This document shows positions 43,206 to 51,456 of a stretch of DNA of 64,000 nucleotides, in pieces. Position 1 is the stretch's first letter, and each line of letters opens with the position of its first letter. The position numbers and the translations under genes were made by a program. The DNA is from Pseudocitrobacter sp913778145 (lineage in GTDB: Bacteria; Pseudomonadota; Gammaproteobacteria; Enterobacterales; Enterobacteriaceae): the NCBI GenBank assembly GCA_035726825.1, contig JALNTX010000005.1, forward strand, positions 62,001 to 126,000, in the 5' to 3' direction. The notes beneath the pieces were generated by a model that worked only from the letters and a program-made list of their open reading frames with translations, did no database searches and was not told the origin of the DNA.

Positions 43206-43334
43206 ATGCGTTGTTGTTGTTATCCCTTCACTCAAAAAAATGCCCTTTTCCCCCAGCACTTTGGAGATAACAATGAGCCTGACGACACTGCCCGTTCTCA
43301 ATCTGGCGCACTATCATTCTTCTACTCAGCGTGA
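43206..43334 (+). CDS. Cysteine-rich leader peptide (42 aa), candidate attenuator ORF
   Basis: A short ORF, ATG at 43206 to TGA at 43332-43334, starting MRCCCYPFTQ. Three consecutive Cys codons (TGT x3, 43212-43220) occupy positions 3-5, very unlikely by chance in a 42-codon ORF. AGGAG at 43193-43197, 8 nt before the ATG, is a better ribosome site than that of the next gene. The ORF overlaps the start of the oxygenase gene by 62 bp in another frame. I infer a regulatory leader that reports cysteinyl-tRNA supply rather than a functional protein. Poly-Cys upstream ORFs acting this way are known in mycobacteria; I know of no named counterpart here. Confidence 0.65.
   Translation: MRCCCYPFTQKNALFPQHFGDNNEPDDTARSQSGALSFFYSA
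43214..43276 (+). promoter_or_regulatory. Predicted RNA hairpin masking the oxygenase ribosome site
   Basis: TTGTTATC (43217-43224) is the exact complement of GATAACAA (43266-43273). The pairing extends outward through 43214-43216 with 43274-43276 (one A-U, two G-U) and inward, past a bulged A43265, through CC (43225-43226) with GG (43263-43264). The 3' arm therefore covers the GGAG ribosome site and the ATG of the oxygenase gene. The 5' arm overlaps the leader's Cys codons, so a ribosome stalled there would free the start. Confidence 0.6.
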
Positions 43335-44304
43335 TGCCTTTCTGGAACAACTGCGTCATGCCGCACGCGATGTAGGATTCTTTTATCTGACTCATCACGG
43401 CATTGATGACACCCTTTCGCAGCAACTCCAGCATCAGGCGCGACGTTTCTTTGCCCTGTCCGATGCGCAAAAACAGCAGGTCGCCATGGTGCACTCGCCG
43501 CATTTTCGCGGCTATAACCGCAGTGCCGCCGAACTGACGCGCGGCCAGCCCGACTGGCGCGAGCAGTTTGATATTGGCGCAGAGCGTCAGGCACTGCATC
43601 TGAATGCCGACGATCCGCGCTGGCTACGCTTACAGGGGCCTAATCTGTGGCCACAGGCGCTGCCGACGCTGAAACCGGTACTTCTGGCGTGGCAACGGGC
43701 AATGACAGACATGGCGATAACGCTGCTGCGCGCGTTCGCGCAAGCGCTGCAACTGCCTGCTCATTCCTTTAATGCGCTGTATGGCGACAAACCCAACGAA
43801 CATATCAAGCTGATTCGCTATCCGGGACAGCAGGAGACGCAAAGCAGCACCCAGGGCGTAGGCGCGCACAAAGATTCCGGCTTCCTCAGTTTCCTGCTGC
43901 AGGATCAACAAAAAGGGTTACAGGTTGAGGTCCGTGAAGGTGAGTGGATCGACGCCGCCCCGCTACCGGGCAGTTTTGTCGTCAACATTGGCGAATTACT
44001 TGAACTGGCGACCAATGGGTATCTGCGCGCGACCGTACACCGCGTGGTTTCGCCCCCCGCCCATCAGGATCGCCTGTCGATCGCCTTCTTCCTCGGCGCC
44101 CAGCTGGATGCGGTCGTCCCCGTCTACGCTTTGCCGGAAGCACTGGCACGAGAAGCGCACGGTCCGCAAAGCGACCCGCACAATCCGCTGCTGCGCGATG
44201 TGGGCTGGAACTACTTAAAAGGCCGCCTGCGTTCACATCCGGACGTCGCGGAACGCCATTATTCCGATGTGCTTCGCGCTCGCAGCGAACAACTTATCGC
44301 CTGA
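43273..44304 (+). CDS. Isopenicillin N synthase-like Fe(II) oxygenase
   Basis: A 343-residue non-heme iron dioxygenase of the IPNS/2-oxoglutarate superfamily. The N-terminal DIOX_N region (LPVLNLAHYH, then RDVGFFYLTHHGID) precedes the double-stranded beta-helix core. The facial triad is seen as HKD in GVGAHKDSGFLSFL and the distal His in RATVHRVVSPP, with the R-x-S co-substrate clamp in DRLSIAFF. The substrate is unknown. GGAG at 43263-43266 sets the start at 43273; the frame extends upstream without conservation. It leads an operon with a MetQ/MetN/MetI-like importer (24-bp gap), so its substrate is probably imported by that system, perhaps an organosulfur or amino-acid derivative. Confidence 0.85.
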   Translation: MSLTTLPVLNLAHYHSSTQRDAFLEQLRHAARDVGFFYLTHHGIDDTLSQQLQHQARRFFALSDAQKQQVAMVHSPHFRGYNRSAAELTRGQPDWREQFDIGAERQALHLNADDPRWLRLQGPNLWPQALPTLKPVLLAWQRAMTDMAITLLRAFAQALQLPAHSFNALYGDKPNEHIKLIRYPGQQETQSSTQGVGAHKDSGFLSFLLQDQQKGLQVEVREGEWIDAAPLPGSFVVNIGELLELATNGYLRATVHRVVSPPAHQDRLSIAFFLGAQLDAVVPVYALPEALAREAHGPQSDPHNPLLRDVGWNYLKGRLRSHPDVAERHYSDVLRARSEQLIA

Positions 44305-44328
44305 AAACAATAATAAAGGAATCACACC

Positions 44329-45135
44329 ATGAAAAATGCTGCATTCAAACTGGCAGGTATCGCGCTCTCTCTTTCTCTGGCCTGGGGTGCGGGTGCCGCG
44401 CCGCTGCGCATCGCGGCGGACCCGGTTCCACACGCGGAAATTCTCAACTTTATTAAAAAACAGGACCCGTCGCTCGACCTGCAGGTAGTGGAACTTACCA
44501 GCGGAGTCAACGCCAACGAACTGCTGGCCAACGGCGACGTGGACGCGAACTACTTCCAGCACGTGCCTTATCTGAAAGATCAGGAAAAAGCATTAGGCAA
44601 AACTTTCGCCGTGGCGGCAACCGTGCATATAGAACCGCTGGGCATTTATTCTCACAAGCATAAGGATCTGAAATCGCTGCCGGAAGGCGCGACCATCGCC
44701 GTACCCAATAACACCACCAACTTAAGCCGCGCGCTGTTCCTGCTGCAAAGCAAAGGGCTGATTAAACTCGATAGCAAATTCAGCGACCCGGCGAGTACGC
44801 TTGCGACGCCGAAAGACATCGTCGAAAATCCTCATAACGTGAAGATCCTGGAGATCGAATCGCCGCAGATCCCACGGTCGCTGGACGATGTGGATCTCGC
44901 CGTGGTTAACGGCAACTATGCGCTGGAAGCCGGTTTAAACCCGGCAAAAGATGCGTTGGGGCTGGAAAGCGCGGCTCATAATCCGTATGCCAATATTCTG
45001 GTGACTAACCCGCAGCTCGCCAACGATCCGCGCATCAAAGAGCTGGCGAAAGATCTGACCTCACCGCAGGTTGCGGAATTTATCCGTCAGCACTACAACG
45101 GTTCGGTGATCCCGGTCAGTGCGCCTCAGTCATGA
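44329..45135 (+). CDS. MetQ/NlpA-like substrate-binding protein
   Basis: A 268-residue periplasmic binding protein of the MetQ/NlpA (Lipoprotein_9) family. The signal peptide is LAGIALSLSLAWGAGA with cleavage before APLRIA. Unlike MetQ it has no lipobox cysteine, so it should be soluble. Family landmarks are ELLANGDVDANYFQHVPYL, TIAVPNNTTNLSRAL and DVDLAVVNGNYALEAGL. MetQ relatives bind methionine or other sulfur amino acids. The stop overlaps the ATPase start (ATGA). Confidence 0.88.
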   Translation: MKNAAFKLAGIALSLSLAWGAGAAPLRIAADPVPHAEILNFIKKQDPSLDLQVVELTSGVNANELLANGDVDANYFQHVPYLKDQEKALGKTFAVAATVHIEPLGIYSHKHKDLKSLPEGATIAVPNNTTNLSRALFLLQSKGLIKLDSKFSDPASTLATPKDIVENPHNVKILEIESPQIPRSLDDVDLAVVNGNYALEAGLNPAKDALGLESAAHNPYANILVTNPQLANDPRIKELAKDLTSPQVAEFIRQHYNGSVIPVSAPQS

Positions 45136-45923
45136 TTACACTCGACGGGCTGAGTAAACAGTACGCCGGAACAGGCCGACCGGCGCTCAACAACGTCTCG
45201 CTTCACGTTCCGAAGGGAGCGATTTACGGTATCCTCGGGCGCAGCGGCGCGGGGAAAAGTACGCTGATTCGCTGTCTGAATTTACTGGAGCGGCCCTCGG
45301 CGGGCCGCATTCTGTTCAACGGTGAAGACATCTCGCGGTTCAATAAAACCCAACTTCGGGCGCATCGCCTGCGCACCGGAATGATTTTTCAGCATTTTAA
45401 TCTGCTTCATGCGCGCACGGTGGCCGACAACATCGCCGTTCCGCTGGAAATCGCCGGCGTGGCGAAAGCCGAACGTCAGCAACGGATTGAAGAACTGCTG
45501 TTTATCGTCGGGCTGGCGGATAAAGCGCAGGCGTTTCCGTCACAGCTTTCTGGCGGTCAGAAGCAGCGCGTCGGCATTGCTCGCGCGCTGGCGGCAAAAC
45601 CGGATGTGCTGCTTTGCGATGAAGCCACCAGCGCGCTGGACGCCGAAACCACCGCCTCGGTGTTAACGCTGCTCGACACCATCAATCATCAGCTTGGGCT
45701 GACGATTGTCCTCATCACCCATCAACTGGACGTGGTGAAAAACCTCTGCGACCACGCAGCATTGCTGGAAAAGGGTGAATTGCAGGAGAGCGGAAAAATT
45801 GCTGACCTGCTGGTATCCCCCAGGTCGCGCCTGCGTGAAATGCTGTTAGGCGATGCCGATGAAGAACGCCGTTTTCTGGCTCGTCACGGTATCAACGGGA
45901 GGCCTTTATGCGTAGTCGCATGA
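45132..45923 (+). CDS. MetN-like ABC importer ATPase lacking the NIL domain
   Basis: A 263-residue ATPase. Walker A is GRSGAGKST, the signature is LSGGQKQR, Walker B is VLLCDEAT and the H-loop is LITHQ. The nearest type is MetN, but MetN has about 343 residues, with a C-terminal NIL (ACT-like) domain that binds methionine and shuts transport. That domain is absent here, so trans-inhibition by methionine is not expected. It overlaps the binding-protein gene by 4 bp and the permease gene by 16 bp. Confidence 0.9.
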   Translation: MITLDGLSKQYAGTGRPALNNVSLHVPKGAIYGILGRSGAGKSTLIRCLNLLERPSAGRILFNGEDISRFNKTQLRAHRLRTGMIFQHFNLLHARTVADNIAVPLEIAGVAKAERQQRIEELLFIVGLADKAQAFPSQLSGGQKQRVGIARALAAKPDVLLCDEATSALDAETTASVLTLLDTINHQLGLTIVLITHQLDVVKNLCDHAALLEKGELQESGKIADLLVSPRSRLREMLLGDADEERRFLARHGINGRPLCVVA

Positions 45924-46579
45924 GCTGGGACGACCTCTGGCCCATTCTCCTGAACGGCACGCTGGAGACGCTGTATATGGTGGGATTTGCGGCGCTGTTT
46001 ACGGTGCTTATTGGCCTGCCGCTGGGGGTGCTGCTGTTTCTTTCCCGCCGTCAGGGTTTAGTACCGATGCCGCGTTTAAATGCTGTGCTGGGCGCGTTAG
46101 TCAATATCGGCCGCTCGCTGCCGTTCATTGTGCTACTGATTGCGCTGATCCCCTTCACCCGATTATTGATTGGCACCACGCTCGGCAGCACGGCGGCGAT
46201 TGTTCCCATCACCATTGGCGCATTTCCCTTCTTCGCGCGGCTCACCGAAAATGCGCTGGATGAGGTTGATTACGGGCGAATTGAAGCCGTGCTCTCAATG
46301 GGCGGCAATAGCTGGCATGTGATCAGCAAAGCGCTGCTACCGGAAGCGCTACCGGCTCTGCTGGCGGGAATCACCTTAACGGTAGTAATGCTGATTGGTT
46401 TTTCATCGATGGCGGGCGTAATTGGCGGCGGCGGGCTGGGCGATTTAGCCATTCGTTACGGCTATCAGCGTTTTAATGACCAAATCATGGTCGCGACGGT
46501 GGTGACGCTGGTCATCATGGTCCAGGCCGTGCAGATGACCGGCGATCGCCTGGTGCGCGCGTTGGCGCATCGGCGATAA
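45908..46579 (+). CDS. MetI-like ABC importer permease
   Basis: A 223-residue inner-membrane permease with about five helices. The EAA loop is intact: EVDYGRIEAVLSMGGNSWHVISKALLPEALP. It resembles MetI. It starts inside the ATPase gene (16-bp overlap) with GGGAGG just ahead of the ATG. It completes an oxygenase-MetQNI-like operon. No clear terminator follows before pdeB. Confidence 0.9.
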   Translation: MRSRMSWDDLWPILLNGTLETLYMVGFAALFTVLIGLPLGVLLFLSRRQGLVPMPRLNAVLGALVNIGRSLPFIVLLIALIPFTRLLIGTTLGSTAAIVPITIGAFPFFARLTENALDEVDYGRIEAVLSMGGNSWHVISKALLPEALPALLAGITLTVVMLIGFSSMAGVIGGGGLGDLAIRYGYQRFNDQIMVATVVTLVIMVQAVQMTGDRLVRALAHRR

Positions 46580-46675
46580 TTTATCCAATCAATCTCAGAA
46601 TAACCCTATTGTTTAATAAGCTTATTATTGTAATGGGATATACTTGTCGTACCTTGCCACATTCAGGACAACGCG

Positions 46676-48235
46676 GTGACAACACGACATTTGGTGATCC
46701 TGGTGACGGGCGTGCTCATTATGGCGATTTTCTTGCCCATTTTACTGAGCATCTGGCTGGCTCACCGGGAGGCGGACGCCCAGTTCAGGGATGAACAGGA
46801 ACGCTATGCTTCTCGCGTGATGGCGCGCACGCTACAGGTGCTGGATCAAGCGAAAACCGCGCTAGTCCAGATTGACGCCTCGGTCAATCCCGGCTGTAGC
46901 CCCCAGCAACTGCTGGAGATGCGCCGTCTCTCCTATTCCTGGCGCTATGTTCAGGAAGTCCTTTATCTGGAGGGGTCAACGCCAATATGTTCTTCGCTGG
47001 AGGTAAAAAGCGCCCCGGTCACCTATCCGGAACCGGATCGCATCACTCCTGATGGTTATCGCACCTGGTTTACAGCAAAGAACGATCTTGGTCTCGACCA
47101 TCATATGATTGCCATTGCCAGCAAGCAGCATATGGTCATTATCGACCCCCTCTCCTTTATCGACGTTATTCCTTCAGAGCTCAGCAATATTCAATCAGCG
47201 CTTCTGGGTACACTGAGAGACCGCGTGCTGGCAAGCAGCCAGCCGATTGATATCGCCGTGTTCAAACGGATGCAAAAAGAGGGGCTGGAGACGCTGACGG
47301 TCAATCACACCATCTACACCGTGCGCCATTATCCCGAGCTCGCTCTGGCCGTGGTGACCTGGTCGCCGATACAACCGAAAGTCGCCAGCTGGCATCGTCA
47401 GTTGCTTATCTGGTTACCGATTGGCATTTTAATCAGTCTGCTGGCCGCCGGGTTTATTCTGCGCCTGCTGCGGCGTTTGCAATCGCCCCATCACCGCATG
47501 CTCGATGCCTTAAATGAATCGGCTATTACCGTTCACTATCAGCCGATTGTGTCGCTAAAAAGCGGGCGCATTGTTGGGGCCGAGGCGCTGGCGCGCTGGC
47601 AGCAAACCGATGGCAGCTATCTGTCGCCGGAGATCTTTATTCCGCTCGCCGAGCAAACCGGGCTTATCACCCGACTGACAGAAACGGTGGTAAAAAACGT
47701 ATTCCACGATTTAGGAAAATGGCTGCATGTTCATCCGGATCTCCACATCTCCATTAATCTCTCCGTTGAAGATCTGCGGTCTGCCACGCTCCCGACGCTG
47801 TTAAGACAGCAGCTTAACCACTGCCAGGTGCTTCCTTCACAAATCGCGCTGGAACTGACCGAACGCGGGTTTGCCGATCCCAAAATCGCGCTTCCCGCCA
47901 TCGCCAGCTATCGCAAAGCGGGCCACGCGATCTATATCGATGATTTCGGCACCGGATATTCCAGCCTGCGTTACCTTCAGGATTTAGAAGTGGACACGCT
48001 GAAAATTGATAAATCCTTCGTTGATGCGCTGGAATATCAGCAGGTGACGCCGCACATCATTGAAATGGCGAAAAGCATGAAGCTGGATCTGGTCGCTGAA
48101 GGCATTGAAACCGCCTGCCAGCAGGAGTGGCTATATCAGCATGGTGTCCACTATGGGCAGGGCTGGCTGTACAGCAAAGCGTTGCCGAAAACGGATTTTA
48201 TTATCTGGGCCGAGGAGAATTTACGCTCGCACTAA
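46676..48235 (+). CDS. pdeB: PdeB (YlaB), CSS-motif EAL c-di-GMP phosphodiesterase
   Basis: A 519-residue inner-membrane enzyme with a GTG start at 46676. An N-terminal helix, then a periplasmic CSS-type sensor with a GCS and a later ICSS cysteine motif (VNPGCSPQQ, STPICSSLEV), a second helix (about 242-262) and a cytosolic EAL domain follow. In the EAL domain are GAEALARWQ (EAL itself reads as EAL in AEALA), the LTERGF glutamate and IYIDDFGTGYSSLRYL. It should cleave c-di-GMP to pGpG, with activity set by periplasmic thiol redox through the CSS cysteines. It matches E. coli YlaB (516). Confidence 0.93.
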   Translation: MTTRHLVILVTGVLIMAIFLPILLSIWLAHREADAQFRDEQERYASRVMARTLQVLDQAKTALVQIDASVNPGCSPQQLLEMRRLSYSWRYVQEVLYLEGSTPICSSLEVKSAPVTYPEPDRITPDGYRTWFTAKNDLGLDHHMIAIASKQHMVIIDPLSFIDVIPSELSNIQSALLGTLRDRVLASSQPIDIAVFKRMQKEGLETLTVNHTIYTVRHYPELALAVVTWSPIQPKVASWHRQLLIWLPIGILISLLAAGFILRLLRRLQSPHHRMLDALNESAITVHYQPIVSLKSGRIVGAEALARWQQTDGSYLSPEIFIPLAEQTGLITRLTETVVKNVFHDLGKWLHVHPDLHISINLSVEDLRSATLPTLLRQQLNHCQVLPSQIALELTERGFADPKIALPAIASYRKAGHAIYIDDFGTGYSSLRYLQDLEVDTLKIDKSFVDALEYQQVTPHIIEMAKSMKLDLVAEGIETACQQEWLYQHGVHYGQGWLYSKALPKTDFIIWAEENLRSH

Positions 48236-48277
48236 ACGGGCTATGCTTAAGGTAAAGCCAACGTGAAGGAGAGCGCG

Positions 48278-48823
48278 ATGAACAAGCAACCCTGGCCTCT
48301 GGAAGATGTGCGTCACTGGCTAGAACCCGGCCCGGTGGTGCTGGTAAGCAGCCACTGGCAGGGCAAAAACAACATTATGACGCTTGGCTGGCACACCATT
48401 CTTGAATTTTCACCCTCTCTGGTTGGGCTGATGATTTCAGCCGGAAATGTCAGCCATGACCTCATCCGCCAAAGCGACGAATGTGTGATAAATCTGCCTG
48501 ACGCCAGTATGGCGGACACAGTCTCCGGCATCGGGAATTGCAGTGGTGACCGCACCGATAAATTCGCCTATTTTGATCTTACGGCAGAAAAAAGCGAGCA
48601 AGTCTCCGCGCCGGGCATTGCCGAGTGCCATGCCAGTTTTGAATGTCGTTTGTATGATGATGCACTGGTCGAGCATTATAACTTCTTTATTTTTGAAGTG
48701 GTTGCTGCGCACGTGAAGCCTGAACCTGAATGGCCGCAAACGCTGCATTACACCGGCGGCGGGATTTTTCGCGGCGACGGCGAAGTGATTGACCGCCACC
48801 ATCTGTTTACAAAAGTGTCCTGA
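48278..48823 (+). CDS. Flavin reductase-like/flavoredoxin-type FMN-binding protein
   Basis: A 181-residue protein with the flavin-reductase-like split-barrel fold. VVLVSSHWQGKNNIMTLGWHT near the start and the segment SHDLIRQSDECVINLP are typical of flavoredoxin-type proteins that bind FMN. The physiological substrate is unknown. GAAGGAGA at 48265-48272 sets the ATG at 48278. It stands alone between pdeB and the convergent yczE-like gene. Confidence 0.85.
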   Translation: MNKQPWPLEDVRHWLEPGPVVLVSSHWQGKNNIMTLGWHTILEFSPSLVGLMISAGNVSHDLIRQSDECVINLPDASMADTVSGIGNCSGDRTDKFAYFDLTAEKSEQVSAPGIAECHASFECRLYDDALVEHYNFFIFEVVAAHVKPEPEWPQTLHYTGGGIFRGDGEVIDRHHLFTKVS

Positions 48824-48866
48824 CTCGCCGCACGGCACTCCACTCGTAAGACCAGGGAACCAGGCT

Positions 48867-49469
48867 TCAGGAAATGACCGTTGTCCTGCGAGTCCCGATA
48901 GGCTGACGAAACCACGGCAGGCAAAGCTGAATCAGCGGCCCAATCGCCAGAGCATACAGCACGGTGCCGACGCCAAACGTTCCCCCCAACAGAACGCCAA
49001 TCACCAGCACGGACAGCTCAATCGTGGTACGGATTGCCCGTACTGACCAGCCGGTACGTGCGTGTAGCCCGGTCATCAGGCCATCACGCGGCCCCGCGCC
49101 GAAGCCTGCGCCAATATACATCCCCGTAGCCAGCGCATTTACAATAATCGCCGCGGCCAGCAATGCGCTGCGCGCTACCAGAGACTCCAGCGGCGGCAGA
49201 ATAGCCAGCGTCGCATCGGCGGTTAGCCCCAGCACAATCACATTACTGACCGTGCCCAGACCCGGGCGCTGGCGCAGCGGGATCCAGAACAACAGCACCA
49301 GCACACCGGTGGCGATAATCACCAGGCCGATATTCATTGACAGCAAACTGGCGACGCCAAGATGGAATACATTCCACGGATCTGCCCCCAGATCCGCGCG
49401 AACAAACATCGCGGTAGAGACGCCGTAAAGGGTTAAACCGATATAAAGCTGGATAAGACGACGGAGCAT
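48867..49469 (-). CDS. yczE: YczE-like inner-membrane protein
   Basis: A 200-residue protein with five or so membrane helices and the YczE/YyaS signature segments YGVSTAMFVRADLGADPWNV and YIGAGFGAGPRDGLMTGL. The transported or sensed molecule is unknown. It is divergent from a MocR regulator, the pairing described for yczR-yczE in other bacteria, so it is probably that regulator's target. Confidence 0.83.
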   Translation of the reverse strand: MLRRLIQLYIGLTLYGVSTAMFVRADLGADPWNVFHLGVASLLSMNIGLVIIATGVLVLLFWIPLRQRPGLGTVSNVIVLGLTADATLAILPPLESLVARSALLAAAIIVNALATGMYIGAGFGAGPRDGLMTGLHARTGWSVRAIRTTIELSVLVIGVLLGGTFGVGTVLYALAIGPLIQLCLPWFRQPIGTRRTTVIS

Positions 49470-49557
49470 TGTGCACCTCAGTATGCGCGTTCAGAACTTC
49501 ATCATCGGTGAAAATGGCATTATGATTAATGACCAGTTTTTTAAAAGTGGACTGCAT

Positions 49558-50985
49558 ATGACTGCAAGGCGCTCTGCTACACACTCTTTGGTTCGCCTGC
49601 TTGGCCACTGGCAAGAGGCCAACTCACGTACACCGCTATGGCGGCAGCTGGCACAGGCGCTGCGTCTGTTGATTCTTGACGGACGCTTGCCGCTGCAAAG
49701 TCGCCTGCCCGGTGAGCGCGAACTGGCGATGGCGCTGGGTATCAGCCGGACAACCGTCGCCAGTGCCTTAGGTCAGCTACGCGAGGAAGGATATCTGCAC
49801 AGCCGTCACGGCAGCGGCTCATGGGTGATGTTGCCAGAAGGCCGCCGCGAAATTCCAACCCGCATGTCGTCGGCGGAATCACTGGATCTCTCAACCGCTG
49901 CGCTGAGCGCCGGGGCGGAAATTCATCTGGCTTACAGCCACGCGTTAACCCTGCTTCCAGAGTATTTGCATCACACCGGATACGATCAGCATGGTTTGAT
50001 GGTGCTGCGGGAAGCCATTGCGCGTCGCTACTGCGCACGCGGCCTGCCGACTAAAGCGGACGAGATTATGCTGGTAAACGGTGCGCTTAGCGGGCTGGCA
50101 CTGGTACTACGTGCCATGACCGGGCCGGGGGATCGCGTGGTGGTGGAGAATCCCACTTACCCGTTAGCGATTGCCGCGATTCAGGGCGCCTCCTGCCGCC
50201 CCGTCGGCTTATCTTTGCCCGCGCAGGGCTGGGATACGGACGGATTAGCGGCAATTATCGCGCAAACTGCGCCGCGACTGGCGTGGCTGATGCCTGATTA
50301 TCACAACCCGACAGGGCGCTGCATGGACCACGCCACACGACAAATTGTCGCAGACCTCGCCGCCCGCACGCGCACCACGCTGGTGGTAGACGAAACGATG
50401 GTCGATTTATGGTACAACGCCCCACCGCCCCCGCCGCTGGCGGCATTCAATGCCGACGCGCCGGTGATTACCATTGGTTCAGCCGGGAAAAGCTTCTGGG
50501 GCGGTTTACGCTTAGGCTGGATCCGCGCGTCGACGCGAACGCTCGCGTCCCTGATTCAGGCGCGCGATACGCTCGATCTTGGCTCACCGCTGCTGGAACA
50601 ACTGGCGGCGCGGTGGCTACTCGAAAACGCCGACGATTTATTGCCGGCCAGAAGAGCGATGCTGGCACAGCGTCGCGATATGTGCGCAGGGCTGATGCAG
50701 AATTATTTCCCATCCTGGCGCTTTACCCGTCCTGAAGGCGGGCTCTCTTTCTGGGTCGAGTTGCCCGAAATGCTGGCGACACAGTTTGCCGCCCGGGCGG
50801 AAGGTGTGGGAATACATCTGGGTACCGGCACACGCTTTGGGCTGGCGGGCGCGTTTGAACGCAACCTGCGCCTGCCTTTTACACTGCCGGATGAAACCTT
50901 GCGTAATGCTTTCGAATTATTACAGCCGCTCTGGCAGTCGCTCGCCGGGCAACAGAATACGCATCGCTTACGCAAAATTATATAA
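49558..50985 (+). CDS. YczR-like MocR transcriptional regulator
   Basis: A 475-residue GntR/MocR regulator. The winged HTH (LPGERELAMALGISRTTVASAL, residues about 35-80, here quoted in two parts: LPGERELAMALG and ISRTTVASAL) is joined to a fold-type I aminotransferase domain, with the PLP lysine in ITIGSAGKSFWGGLRLG and the conserved PDYHNPTGR. The domain probably senses a PLP-bound ligand rather than catalysing transamination. The start MTARRSATHS at 49558 is chosen from domain spacing. Earlier in-frame ATGs (49471, 49483, 49522) lie in the shared promoter DNA with the yczE-like gene. Confidence 0.85.
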   Translation: MTARRSATHSLVRLLGHWQEANSRTPLWRQLAQALRLLILDGRLPLQSRLPGERELAMALGISRTTVASALGQLREEGYLHSRHGSGSWVMLPEGRREIPTRMSSAESLDLSTAALSAGAEIHLAYSHALTLLPEYLHHTGYDQHGLMVLREAIARRYCARGLPTKADEIMLVNGALSGLALVLRAMTGPGDRVVVENPTYPLAIAAIQGASCRPVGLSLPAQGWDTDGLAAIIAQTAPRLAWLMPDYHNPTGRCMDHATRQIVADLAARTRTTLVVDETMVDLWYNAPPPPPLAAFNADAPVITIGSAGKSFWGGLRLGWIRASTRTLASLIQARDTLDLGSPLLEQLAARWLLENADDLLPARRAMLAQRRDMCAGLMQNYFPSWRFTRPEGGLSFWVELPEMLATQFAARAEGVGIHLGTGTRFGLAGAFERNLRLPFTLPDETLRNAFELLQPLWQSLAGQQNTHRLRKII

Positions 50986-50998
50986 CGTGCTGCCTGTA

Positions 50999-51214
50999 TT
51001 AATGCTGCGGTGGGATGGGGAACCCCTTAAGGGAGATAATAAAATTATCGCCCTCTTTTTTTATTTTCGCCCCGGTATCACACCAGTCAGAAGCAATGCG
51101 AAAGAATTCATCACTGCCCACATTCCAGTTCAGGCGCACATGTTTGGCATACCCCGAGCGTAACAGCTCGCAGGCTTCGGTGTAGTTACGGGCGACAGAA
51201 GGTTGTTGTTTCAT
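50999..51214 (-). CDS. Small protein paired with an RHH protein, unidentified
   Basis: A 71-residue protein (MKQQPSVARNYTEACELLRS...) that I do not recognise. The predicted order is helix, strand (HVRLNWNV), helix, strand, strand (KKEGDNFIISLKGF), loosely like TusA/SirA without the CPxP motif; that is weak. Its ATG overlaps the stop of the upstream ribbon-helix-helix gene (ATGA), so they are co-translated. The layout is like a type II toxin-antitoxin pair with antitoxin first, but no toxin motif is visible. Confidence 0.6.
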   Translation of the reverse strand: MKQQPSVARNYTEACELLRSGYAKHVRLNWNVGSDEFFRIASDWCDTGAKIKKEGDNFIISLKGFPIPPQH

Positions 51215-51456
51215 TTTTTCTTCTTCAGCAGTTTACGTAATGCTTTGATTTCTTTTGGTGTAAAGGCAGACGTGTCCTCTGCCGTATGTTGACTGTCCAC
51301 GTCCTCTTCGGTTACACCAGCCTCTTCGGTGGCAAACGCCAGCGTGATGAGTCGCTCCGTTGCCACGCTTAAATTAAGGTCGTTATCCTGCGCGTAGTGG
51401 CGAAGCTTTTCTTTTAACGCCTCGTCGATTTTTACATTCAAAACGGCGGTGGTCAT
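51211..51456 (-). CDS. Ribbon-helix-helix-like DNA-binding protein
   Basis: An 81-residue protein. The N-terminus TTAVLNVKIDEALKEKLRHY reads as the beta strand and first helix of a CopG/RelB-type RHH fold, followed by LNLSVATERLITLAF. The tail is acidic and then Lys-rich (KEIKALRKLLKKKK). The start at 51456 fits the fold; the frame extends 21 codons up. It precedes and overlaps a 71-residue partner. Confidence 0.7.
   Translation of the reverse strand: MTTAVLNVKIDEALKEKLRHYAQDNDLNLSVATERLITLAFATEEAGVTEEDVDSQHTAEDTSAFTPKEIKALRKLLKKKK

Noticed and set aside
46600..46640. AATAAGCTTATT palindrome as terminator of the MetI-like gene
   Set aside because: All-AT core, no GC stem and no T-run; it more likely belongs to the pdeB promoter region.
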